Of a DNA stretch of 64,000 bases, positions 53,934 through 63,680 are shown in pieces. Positions within the stretch are counted from its first letter, which is position 1. The number at the start of each line of letters is the position of its first letter. The DNA lies in contig CM043964.1 in assembly GCA_014529385.2 (NCBI GenBank), forward strand, positions 131,096,920 through 131,160,919, given 5' to 3'. Both the position numbers and the translations under genes were made by a program. The stretch is from Adiantum capillus-veneris (lineage: Eukaryota > Streptophyta > Polypodiopsida > Polypodiales > Pteridaceae). A model generated the notes under the pieces. That model made no database searches. It worked only from the letters and a program-made list of their open reading frames with translations, and was not told the DNA's origin.

Positions 53934-54052
53934 AAAAGAAAGACCCGAAAGGAATCTTGGACGCTTTCTCTCTCTCTCGCTTCCTCTCTTTCTCTCTTTC
54001 TCTTGCAGGTGGTAGTCAGGAAAAAGAAAGACCCGAAAGGAATCTTGGACGC
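53934..54052 (-). promoter_or_regulatory. L1 5' end made of tandem monomers
   Basis: On the minus strand the element begins AGCGTCCAAGATTCCTTTCG. The same 32 bp occurs again 88 bp further in (copies 54022-54053 and 53934-53965), separated by a CT/GA-rich stretch. Repeated 5' units can carry promoter function in L1 elements of other organisms. Confidence 0.6.
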
Positions 54053-54161
54053 TGCCTCTCTCTCTCTCTCTTTCAATCTATTCAAAGTTTGGCACATTTA
54101 TTTGCGGTTTCTCACGTGTGTTGCAGTAGATTCTCATCTTGGAGTGTCGATTTCTATTACA
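54053..54161 (+). mobile_element. Gypsy J 3' LTR (family B), last part
   Basis: After the target duplication copy it reads TGCAGTAGATTCTCATCTTG and GAGTGTCGATTTCTATTACA, matching 28186-28223 of the intact LTR. It completes the LTR interrupted at 47536. Confidence 0.65.
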
Positions 54162-55345
54162 GCGTCACTTTGAGATGTTTGATTGATCAGGTGAGGGTGA
54201 GGAATAGAAAGCTATATTGTTGCTTTGAGGACTTTTGCAAAGCCTTCGTCAAAGTGCCACAGAAGAGGCTATTCCGGCACTTATAGTCACTTGGTTTACT
54301 CTTAGAGATGACATGGGATATCTATTGTTTGTTTGAGTGGATATCTGGGAGAGGCATATGCCCAGGAAGTATTTCGGAGAGTATTAGCACCGTCCGTGTG
54401 AAGCAAGAATGTTTGCTCTCTCCCACACTGTTTGGGCTATACATCGATGAGGTGGCCGACTTTTTAGAACATCTGTGTGGAGACAAAGTCGACTTATCAG
54501 GTACACCAGTTCATATCATACTATATGCTGATGACATCATACCGGTTTCTAAGTCTCTAGGAGGACTACAACAACATCAACATGCCCTAAATGGTTTTTG
54601 TACACAAAGGAGCCTCATAGTGGACTTGGGAAACCCAAGGGCATGGTATTTCGTACATCAAGGCAGGGCAGGAGCCATGCTACATTCACACTAGCAACAG
54701 GCCAGGTAGACGTGGTCACTTCATAGGTATATCTAGGGGTCGTTTTCCTTGCTACCTCCAATATGAGATCAACTGCTAAAGCCAGATTGACACGAGGTTA
54801 TGCCTTAGTTACAGGGAATGGTCCTTTTCAGGCTTTGTTCCCTGTTCCCATTCCAACTTCCCGTTCCAAAATCACCATTTAGCGTTTTATCCGTGACATA
54901 GAATGTCAATTCATGTCCATTTCCATTCCCTGTACGGCGTTCTGATTTCTTGTTCTTGGTAACTACGGGTTATGCAACTCTAGCCATGCTAGAGAGAGAG
55001 TGCCATCAGGCACATTTTTAGGTGCCCCAGACTAAGAGGTGGCTGTTCGGCTCTTTGAATGCTTCTGCATTGATGTATGTAGCACACCAGGTCTAGCTGC
55101 TCGTTGGTGGATTCAGATTGAGCTATGGCATCATATCCCCCTTTACCTGCTATCGTATGCTTCAGGCAGTCACCGCTCGCATTTTTTGTTTCAGTGTTAT
55201 TTCTGTTCATTTTATCCTTCTTTTTGGGATACCAGAGGAGATATCACAGTTGTACATTTTACCCTTCTTTTTGGACCAGAGGATATATCACAGTTGTACA
55301 TTGATTTGTCTCATAGGCTAAGTGCAGCCTCTAGGATTTGTTACT
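54162..55345 (+). pseudogene. LINE RT fragment
   Basis: It begins directly after the LTR end at TLRCLIDQVRVRNRKLYCCF, then KQECLLSPTLFGLYIDEVAD, VHIILYADDIIPVSKSLGGL (catalytic YADD at about 54520) and LTRGYA. A MITE interrupts it, and after that TLAMLERECHQAHF continues, with stops. It matches the intact LINE at 60.4-64 kb (DHIFTLRCLIDQTRVRKRRL, VHILLYADDIVLMS). Endonuclease and RT N-terminus are missing on this side. Confidence 0.8.
54804..54967. mobile_element. 164-bp hAT-like MITE
   Basis: Flanked by an exact 8-bp duplication GGTTATGC (54796-54803 and 54968-54975), the target size of hAT elements. The ends CTTAGTTACAGGGAA and the reverse complement CGTAGTTACCAAGAA match at 11 of 15 positions. 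An inner inverted repeat TACAGGGAATGG / CCATTCCCTGTA lies at 54810-54821 and 54923-54934. Removing it restores the LINE reading TRGYATLAMLE. Confidence 0.75.
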
Positions 55346-55359
55346 GCTAACCACGGCAT

Positions 55360-55388
<29 letters not shown>
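55360..55388. repeat. Poly-C run (29 C)
   Basis: A homopolymer 200 bp upstream of CBL exon 2, inside intron 1. Confidence 0.9.
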
Positions 55389-55390
<2 letters not shown>

Positions 55391-55588
55391 CGTCCTTTTC
55401 ACGGTGCCAAACCCCTCCTTTCCCCTTGCTGCTTTTAAAATGAAGAGAGAAACGAAGTTATTCTGTTTTGTCTGCTGACAAATCATTAACATTATTGCAT
55501 TGAGTTGTTGCTCTTTTATCTCAGATTGTGTGACTTCCATGCTGAAGCATCATAAGGACTAATTCTAATGTGTGTATTTGATTGACAG

Positions 55589-55671
55589 TCAGTGTTAGTG
55601 AGGTTGAAGCCCTTTATGAGCTTTTCAAGAAAATCAGTAGCTCTGTTATTGATGATGGGCTTATCCACAAG
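55589..55671 (+). CDS. CBL: Calcineurin B-like protein, coding exon 2
   Basis: An 83-bp exon after acceptor TGATTGACAG. With the T left from exon 1 the first codon is TTC (Phe), then [27 protein letters not shown]. This is the region before and into EF-hand 1 of CBL proteins, almost word for word the angiosperm CBL1 sequence ([19 protein letters not shown]). The donor is G|GTGCTG at 55672: GT is present but the rest is weak, so the exact donor rests on the protein match. To my knowledge an 83-bp exon is usual at this place in plant CBL genes. No damage. Confidence 0.92.
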
Positions 55672-55756
55672 GTGCTGGTAGTGCACTTTTCGATCTTTTA
55701 CCAGAACAGGATTTTTGGTCTGCAGCAGGTTAATCTTTGTTCTTTGTTTATTTCAG

Positions 55757-55816
55757 GAAGAGTTTCAACTTGCTCTTTTTCGGAACAGCAAACGTGAGAA
55801 CCTCTTCGCCGATAGG
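55757..55816 (+). CDS. CBL: Calcineurin B-like protein, coding exon 3
   Basis: A 60-bp exon after acceptor TTTATTTCAG. It encodes [20 protein letters not shown], the continuation of GLIHK in CBL1-type proteins, and ends at donor G|GTATAT (55817). The intron between exons 2 and 3 is only 85 bp. The next conserved block (FDLFD-K--G-I-F-EF) should start exon 4. I do not find it in the remaining 8.1 kb, so the gene continues off the right edge. Confidence 0.92.
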
Positions 55817-56427
55817 GTATATGTTCTATTTGTATTCACTTTAAGGCATCCTTTTCAATGCAGTAATTTTAATCAAGCCTTGTATTTGTGGCTCATGTGC
55901 GAACTTGTTTACGTGGCAAGAGATTAGTTCCACATGTGGAAGAAAAGAATTGATGAATATAATAGATTTTGTGGAGATGCTACGGCTGTTGGTCAGTTTT
56001 TGGATTTTGGATCGAATTAGCCTCTCAGACGTGACCTGGATCAATTGTCTTAAACTATCATACACCTTTATATTAATTCAAATTAGCATCATGCTGTCTG
56101 TCAAAGTCTTCTCTTATGACTTTGTTTTCTGCAATCTTGTCCTTGGTGGGGCTTGTCTGTTATCAGCTTTTGTTGAGGCTGGTCATTTGTTTCCTTCAAA
56201 CATTCTTGCATGTATAGGTAATAGTAGCTATTTTTGCCATTTTAGGATGTGGGGTCATTGTAGGCTTGAATAATTTGTCTCATCTTGCTTTTTCTTTTAC
56301 TATATCATTGTGTTCGCAATGGAGTGCACTTGTATTCAGTGTTTTGCAATCACTCAGGATGCTTTTTATCCATTGTGAGGAGCCTCGAGCATTCATTTGA
56401 CTTCTCACCTCTATCAGTAGCCAGTAT

Positions 56428-56598
56428 TTTTTCCTCAATATACCTTTTTCCATTACCAAGGAGTTCCATCCGAATGCCATTACCTTTTTCCTCAATATAC
56501 CTTTTTCCAGTACCAAGAAGTTCCATCCGAATGCCATTACCTTTTTCCTCAATATGCCTTTTTCCATTACCAAGGAGTTCCATCCGAATGCCATTGGC
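56428..56598. repeat. 57-bp minisatellite, 3 copies
   Basis: GTTCCATCCGAATGCCATT recurs at 56463, 56520 and 56577, exactly 57 bp apart, with TTTTTCCTCAATATACC in each unit. The length keeps frame (19 codons), so long frames appear on both strands, but nothing suggests a protein. Confidence 0.85.
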
Positions 56599-56619
56599 AA
56601 AATTGAGTTTAGCACAGCT

Positions 56620-56810
56620 AGCACACATGCAGGAGGTCATGCCAGAGATTCAGGCAACAAGAGAAAGAGGGAAGATTGCCTTTTACAGAGATGGGAGAGT
56701 AGTGATCTTAGACAGACGCACCACCTGATGGTGCGAGACCTATGGGACTAAAATTAAGATAGCTGTATGGAACTGCAATGGGTCTATGAGTTGTTTGAAA
56801 AAATTATTTT
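56620..56810 (+). pseudogene. LINE ORF2 start fragment
   Basis: Reads MPEIQATRERGKIAFYRDGR, VVILDRRTT, stop, and in the next frame KIKIAVWNCNGSMSC. The second piece is the first strand of an APE endonuclease. The same pair of motifs occurs at 16.6 and 17.04 kb. Only about 190 bp of the LINE remain. Confidence 0.55.
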
Positions 56811-57300
56811 ATAAGTGGGCAGCCGGTCACTTATCAAAATAAGTGTGAGCTTGCTTAAAAACTCAGTAAAAGCTTGTGACCTGAAAAACTATGCTTACAT
56901 AGCACTCCTCAGGCGTCCCTGAATGCAACCTCATGCACAGATGCTAGACTTCCTCGCGGGAAAGCATCTGCTTTCCTGGAAAACACTCAAAAAACATCCC
57001 GCTTTTCTCCAAAGCTTCTCACAACCCATCTTTATGCATCATTTCTTGTGCACAATTTTTACTCAGGTTGGAATCCTCCTGACTATGGAATATTCACTTT
57101 CCGATGCTCTCGTCACCCACCCTCTGATGCATCAGGAAGGTTTTTGTTCCTCTTCCAAGGTCATGTTTATGAGAGTGGATGTGGGTGTTGATGCTGTACT
57201 TTTCCCTTTCTTGGCTACCTCAATCCATTTCTTTGGTGCATTTACATTTTGTTGTGGCTTTGTAACTAGTGCTAACCACTTTAGTCCATGACGTTGTTGT

Positions 57301-57441
<141 letters not shown>

Positions 57442-57692
57442 GAAATGAAATGTTATATTAACGTCTTCAAAAGGCCAAAATGACCTATGAGACCAATCAG
57501 TTACAAAATAGTGAATCTAATACCATGTCTGGGTACAAAAGAACTAGAAAAGAACTAGAAGTGGAACAAAATACTACTACTACTACTACAATCTAAAACT
57601 ACGTGGGTGTAGCAGCTGATACAATAGGTACTTGGTAAACTGGATGTAACAGTGTGTGAAACAAAGATGGAAGAAATGGTGAGGATCCATCC

Positions 57693-58400
57693 TCATCTGC
57701 ACTCTGGATGTCGAGAGAGTATGGCTCGAATCTTCTGTTGTAGTCTCCGTCGATGCTGTGTAGCTCCTCTCCTCAGTCGCGGTCGTCTGTATCTCTGTAG
57801 CTCCAATGCTCGGTCGATGAGAGTGCCAGTAGTGGTCGAATGAGTGTGGGACGAGCTCTGCAGTGGTGGCTGCTCCTCTGGCTGTCCCATATCTAGTGAA
57901 AAGAAATCTGTAATGTGTCTCTGGGACTGCCTCTCTCTAGCTCTCCCTAGTAAAGTGTCTCTATACCTGTGTAACTCAAGTAGATATAGTCCAAGACATC
58001 TCTGATCCTCATAACTCATGACCCTAGATAGAGGACCAAAACCCTCTCTGAATAAGCAGTGGAAACGCCCCCGTATCTCATAGAACACTGTGCAATGACA
58101 TATGTAGTGCAACTCTGTCTCTGGCTCTCTCTGGCATAATCGGCATATCCTGCTGTCTGCTGGTATCCCTCTGAATCTACCAGTCTCAATCTCGAGCTGA
58201 TGTGAGGATGTGCGTATCTGACCAATGGCACAACGCAACCATGAGACATATGTGTGTCCATGTAGCTGGGTCGAATCACAAACCCATCTCCTGTGAGGTG
58301 GAGAAGATGCTCTCTATAGAAAGCCATCTTCGTGCTCAACTCCTGAGGCGGCTCTATCCATGTCCTCCTGGTGTCGAGCTGGATCAGGTCCTGACGAATG
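57693..58400 (-). pseudogene. LINE B C-terminal region with zinc-binding motif
   Basis: After the 34-bp duplication the protein continues in other frames: LSTKMAFYREHLLHLTGDGF, then IRTSSHQLEIETGRFRGIPA and RICRLCQREPETELHYICHC, a C-x2-C-x8-H-x3/4-C type motif. It parallels TCQICQTEVESEEHFVMRC in LINE A. The tail is basic (RYRRPRLRRGATQHRRRLQQ). Confidence 0.75.
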
Positions 58401-58403
58401 AGT

Positions 58404-60068
58404 CTAGTGATCTCCACCCGTGTAAGAGACAGCGAGTCTAGTGATCTCCACCCGTGTAAGAGACAGCGAGGGTGCCTGAAGAGAATACTGGAAAGGGGGC
58501 AATCTGTCCATGGTGAAGCCATGCGTCTGAAACCATGAAGTCATCTGTGCATACCAGCATGAAGTGTCCCCCTGTAGAGCTAACTGTCTGGAAGACTCAA
58601 GGGCCAATCTAGCATATCTGTCTCTAGTAGTATCCCATAGGCTGTGCACAAAGGACACTGATCTGGTAAGCGCCTCAATCTCCATGGGGGGGGCAGCTAG
58701 CTCTGCTCGAATGATCGCGTGAGGTACGGAGGCCTTGGCTCTAATCAATCGGGAGATCATAGATACCAAGGGCCTCTCCATACGTCTCCAACCATCCTGG
58801 CCTACACAAGGTCCCCATACCTGTACCCCATACATCATAGCTGAGGCTACTAAAGTATCAAAGAGCCATAACTTTGTCCGAGGTTCCTGGAACTGAACCT
58901 GCGAACACATCCTCTCCAAGCCTCCCAAGGCCGCATAAGCTCTGGTTAGTCTAGTCTTTGCTGCTCTCCCCAAAGAAAACCTCGGCCCAGTGAAGACTAT
59001 CCCAAGGTAAGTGTATGCATCTGTATACTCCACAATCTCTTGACCATACATGAAGGTCGGTGCCGATCTCCTGATCCACTGCGGTGTGGTGTTAAACACC
59101 ATGACCTTGGTTTTACCAAGGTTTACAGACAATCCACTATCCTCTGCAAAACTGTGTAATGCATCCAACTGTCGCTGCATACCCTCTGGTGAGTCAGAGA
59201 TCAAGACAATATCATCAGCATATAACAACAATGGGATCCACGTCCCTGCCAGCTGGGCACCTCTATCACCCTCTCTGTCAATGTAATCAGACACCTCATC
59301 AACATACATACCAAATAGAGTAGGAGACAATGGGCAACCCTGTTTCACCCCGATAGTGGAGTGAACTAAGTCAGATATCCCCTCTGGGGTGCGTACATGT
59401 CCCATCACTAATCTGTATAAAGCCATAATCCCCCAAATCAACACTGTGGGCACCCCCATCTCCTGCAGTCTGCGCATCAGTCGAGCTCTCGGTACCATGT
59501 CAAATGCTTTGCGGAAATCCACAAAGCTACAATAAATCCGTCTCCCATGTGACCTGCCCTCCTCAATGATAGCTCTGAGCGTCAGAATATGGTCAAGAGT
59601 GGAGAAACCCCTCCTGAAACCTGCCTGTCCCTTTGCCCGTACACCCTCACCCTCTGCCCAGTTACTCAACTGCTGCTCAATAATGGATGCATACAATCGT
59701 GCCAGTGTGTGTCCAACCATAATAGTGCGGTAATTTCCAGGCTCTGTAGGATCACCTGCCTTGAATATAGGCACAATAGTAGACAACCTCCAAGTCTCAG
59801 GTAATCCCTCACACATGGCACGATTGAACAACACTGCAAGAACCTCCATCAGCATATCCCTAGCATGTATAAAGTGCTCCGCTACTAGACCGTCATGATC
59901 GTAAGCCCTCCTGGTCCTCATCCTGTCAATGGCTCTCTTTACCATCTCAGTGGTAAAGAAGGTGCTCGTAGGTGGACATGGCTCTGTAGGATCTGGAAGG
60001 GGATCCTGCCCAGGAACCGTATATAACGATGTCGCATACTGGCCCCACACATCAGGAGAAGTAATCAC
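58404..60068 (-). CDS. LINE B reverse transcriptase (open 554-codon frame)
   Basis: RT motifs: LSTIVPIFKAGDPTEPGNYR, GQAGFRRGFSTLDHILTLRA, IYCSFVDFRKAFDMVPRARL, STIGVKQGCPLSPTLFGMYV, WIPLLLYADDIVLISDSPEG (catalytic YADD intact), LSVNLGKTKVMVFN. The thumb and connection region follow to LSLTRVEITRL, where the duplication-induced shift ends the frame. The endonuclease half is missing, so the copy cannot move itself. The RT type is not L1; it resembles the Jockey/CR1 group of APE LINEs, clade uncertain. Confidence 0.85.
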   Translation of the reverse strand: MITSPDVWGQYATSLYTVPGQDPLPDPTEPCPPTSTFFTTEMVKRAIDRMRTRRAYDHDGLVAEHFIHARDMLMEVLAVLFNRAMCEGLPETWRLSTIVPIFKAGDPTEPGNYRTIMVGHTLARLYASIIEQQLSNWAEGEGVRAKGQAGFRRGFSTLDHILTLRAIIEEGRSHGRRIYCSFVDFRKAFDMVPRARLMRRLQEMGVPTVLIWGIMALYRLVMGHVRTPEGISDLVHSTIGVKQGCPLSPTLFGMYVDEVSDYIDREGDRGAQLAGTWIPLLLYADDIVLISDSPEGMQRQLDALHSFAEDSGLSVNLGKTKVMVFNTTPQWIRRSAPTFMYGQEIVEYTDAYTYLGIVFTGPRFSLGRAAKTRLTRAYAALGGLERMCSQVQFQEPRTKLWLFDTLVASAMMYGVQVWGPCVGQDGWRRMERPLVSMISRLIRAKASVPHAIIRAELAAPPMEIEALTRSVSFVHSLWDTTRDRYARLALESSRQLALQGDTSCWYAQMTSWFQTHGFTMDRLPPFQYSLQAPSLSLTRVEITRLAVSYTGGDH

Positions 60069-60118
60069 TGGGGGAGGGGAGTGCTGAGTCTCTACTCAAG
60101 AACAACTGATACAAGTCG

Positions 60119-60437
<319 letters not shown>

Positions 60438-60694
60438 TTTATTAACGTCTTCGAAAGGCCGAACTCGACCTATGAGACAATATCATATACATGTGTTGAT
60501 GCTCTAGGCATCGGAAAATTAAAAAAAAAGGGTACAAACTGAAATGAGCCTATACTATGCAAAAGGGTGTGGTAGGGTGGTGCATGTGGTGTACAATGTA
60601 TAGTGTGGGTCCTCGTGTCGAGGTGTGCTCACGCATCATCAGGCTCAACTAGGGGCTGCAAGGTGATACCACCATGAGATGATAGGGAGGGTAT

Positions 60695-63680
60695 CTAAAA
60701 ACAAGCAACATATGTAGGGTAGAGAATGTGGTACATCGGTGGTGGCCTGCTTAGGTATCTCTGGAATGCTGGATCCGTTGGTGCTGGTACATGACTCTGC
60801 TCTAGATACTGATGGTGTAAGGTTAGTATCCTCGAGATCTCCCTCTGGTGACACCCATATGTCCTGTATCCTGGGAGCCTCGGTCTCCGACGTGCCCTCT
60901 GAGACTCTGCCTGCAGAAGGGTAAGCCCTCTACTCTGTGTAGGTAGTGTGGGGGGGTCTGGCCCTGCTCGTCGGAAAAACTGTGTGATGGTAGTCTGTGT
61001 CTTGCTATCCTGACTCTGGTGTGGCTGTAACAACTGCTCTCGAACCTCTAAAGCCGCAACCAGGAACTGGCCAAACCTCCTCTGCTCTCGGCCTATCATA
61101 TGCTGCTGTAATGAGTCTCCAATGCCATATCTCTCTCTCAGCTCTGTATATGCTGGGCATCTCATGACAAAATGCTCCTCACTCTCCACCTCCGTCTGGC
61201 AAATCTGGCATGTACGCTCCTCTCGTGGTATGCCTCTGGCTCTGCCACTCTCAATCTCTAGCTGATGTGATGACACTCGTAGCTGGCCAATGTTGACCCG
61301 AAGTCGGTGTGGCATGTACTCTTGCATGTATAATGGAATCTCAATGAATCCCTGCTCTGAGAACCTCAGAAAATGCTCATAGTAATATAGCATTTTAGGA
61401 GGTAGGGTGTCTGTGGGCCTGCGCCATGTCCTCTGAATATATGTATGCCATATCTCTTGTCTGATGACCCTATTCCGCTCAGAGCGTGAGAGGGTATAGG
61501 TCGGGGCTTGGGTGTCATACTGGAGTGGTGGTAGTCTATCGATATCAAAACCGTGCTGAGCTAGCCAATCTCTTGTCTGGGCATACCATGAGCTAGTGTC
61601 CCCTGCCTGTGCCATCTCTCTAGATGCAATGAAGGCTCTATGAGAGATCCTACCTGGATCCATATCTTTGAATCTGCGAAGAAGGCAAACAGTCTGAAAG
61701 AGTGCCTCTACCAACATCGGTGGTGCAGCCAGCTCAGCTCTAATAATGTCGTGTGGAACTGATGGCTTGCTGCGAATCATCCTGAAGATCATAATAATCT
61801 GTGGCCTCTCTATCTGTGTCCATACTGAGTCTGCCAGTCCCGGTCCCCAAATGGCCGAGGCATACATGAGTGTAGGTGTGACCAGTGTGTCGAAGAGCCA
61901 CCCCTTCGTCCGGGGCTCCTGGAAGTGGGCCTGGTGGCATTGTCTCTCCATCAGAGCTAGTGATGCGTATCCTCTGGTAAGTCTATCTCTGGCTGCCTGT
62001 GTCATGGAGAAGGTCCCTGATGCTGCGGTGAATGTAACCCCCAGATATACATATGAGCCTGTCACCTCTATATCCCCTCCAGCTACTGTAAATCTACTCT
62101 GTCGACGAATCTGAGCCGATGTATGGAATATGAGAACCTTGGTCTTGCCAAGGTTCACCGTGAGTCCTCTCTGTGAGCAGAAATCATCCAGGGCCTGCAA
62201 ATGTAGTTGTAGTCTCTCTGCCGTCTCTGACATCAGGACAATATCATCTGCATATAAGAGTATGTGTACAATAGTCCCTGCAATATCCACACCCTCTCCA
62301 CCCCTGTGCAAGATGAAGTCTACAATCTCGTCAATGTATAGACCAAAGAGTGTAGGTGATAGGGGGCAACCTTGTTTCACACCAATGGTGCTCACAAGGG
62401 TGTCAGATAATCCACCCGGGCATCTCACTCTGCCAGATACATGCTCATACAATGCATAGATCCCCCATGCCATCTCCTCTCCAATCCCAAGCGCAGCCAG
62501 ACATCGGAAAAGTCTCTCCCTAGGTACTGTGTCAAATGCTTTGCGGAAGTCAACGAAGCAGCAATATAATCTCCTCTTCCTCACCCGTGTCTGGTCGATC
62601 AGACAACGAAGGGTGAAGATATGATCAATAGTAGAGAAAGCTCGGCGGAAGCCTGCCTGTCTTGGTGTCCTCATGCCCTCTCCCTCTGCTAGAGAACTGA
62701 GCTCCTCCTCTAAAACCGCGCCATATAGTTTGGCCAGTATAGGACCAATCATGATAGTGCGATATGTGCTAGGATCCATGGCATCCCCAGATTTGTGGAT
62801 AGGCACGATGGTGTGCGCTGTCCACGACTCTGGGAATCCCTCTGAAAGCGCGCGGTTGAAGAGGTGGGCAATGAGTGGTGCCAATGCATCACGTCCATAT
62901 ATAAGATGCTCTGCCTGTAGGCCTGCCTGATCTCTAGCCCTCCCATGCTGTAGGTGGGATATAGCTTTCTTCACCATGTGGGTGGTGAAGAAAGTAGATG
63001 ATGTGGGTCGGGTAGCCGATGGCGTAGGTATGGGTGGCTGTCCTGGGATCTCGTATAAGCTCTCCGCATATCTGTGCCATGTCGCTGGGTCCTGAATAGG
63101 AGTGGATGGCCTGGGAGGTCTGATCCGACGCCATGCCTCAGCACTATTCTTGCTCATGAATAAATGATAGATGTCCCAATACTGGTGCTCCTCCCACTCC
63201 CGTCTTTTACGACGGGTAAGTGTCTGCATCTTGCGCTGAGCCTGGCGATGTGTAATCTCCCCTCTGATCTCCAGTATATGTAGGTGTCTGTGTAGATCTC
63301 GACATTCGTCGTTGTACCACCTGTTTTGTGGCATAGTGCCAGTGCGTGGAGGGTGTGTGTGTATGCGATGTGGGAAACTTTGAGTGGCTGACTCGTGTAA
63401 GATGGATGTAATGTGTGTGGTGAGTGTGTCCAGAGGTGCTGTGGGGTCTAAGTGTATAAGGTGCTCATGCAGGTGATGTATATAAACAGGAGTGAGCTCA
63501 TGAGTGAAAGAAATGGTAGTGTAAGTGTGAGGGGGGGAGGCGGGGGGGTCAGCAAGCTGTGTAGCAAAAAGGGAGAATGTGAGATAAGTATGATCCGCCC
63601 CTATCGGTGTGCGTGCAACGCTGAAGGAGTGTATAAGCTCTGCTGTCTGGGTAGAGCCCAACAAATAGTCTACTGTGCTC
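60695..63680 (-). CDS. LINE A reverse transcriptase with C-terminal zinc motif
   Basis: An open frame of about 990 codons from the STVDYLLGS endonuclease tail (the first 45 codons of the 1,040-codon frame are out of frame with the gene). It carries endonuclease end GADHTYLTFSL, a basic linker (TRRKRREWEEHQYWDIYHLF), and RT blocks AHTIVPIHKSGDAMDPSTYR, GFRRAFSTIDHIFTLRCLID, LYCCFVDFRKAFDTVPRERL, IGVKQGCPLSPTLFGLYIDE and HILLYADDIVLMS (YADD at residue about 522). LTVNLGKTKVLIFH follows. C-terminal CQICQTEVESEEHFVMRC (870-887) is a zinc-binding candidate. It makes cDNA at the nicked target. All motifs are intact. Confidence 0.88.

Larger units (their letters stand above)
47537..54052 (-). mobile_element. 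Full-length plant L1 LINE (6.5 kb), inactive
   Basis: It lies between two exact copies of the 19-bp sequence TGC(CT)8 (47518-47536 and 54053-54071), its target duplication. The T-run at 47537-47544 is the poly(A) tail of a minus-strand element. It contains ORF1 (52134-53906), ORF2 (48185-52110) and a 5' end of repeated units. It was inserted into an LTR of family B; similarity to that LTR continues on both sides. Inactivating changes in ORF2 are described under its parts. Confidence 0.9.
15182..55588 (+). other. CBL: CBL intron 1, about 40.4 kb, filled with nested transposons
   Basis: It runs from donor GTAAGC (15182) to acceptor TTGACAG (ending 55588). Joining the exons restores a Phe codon and the conserved [12 protein letters not shown] junction. 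At least nine identifiable retroelements or MITEs lie inside, in both orientations. The first 390 bp (15182-15573) and the last 200 bp are the only parts without recognised repeats, apart from a C29 run. Confidence 0.85.
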
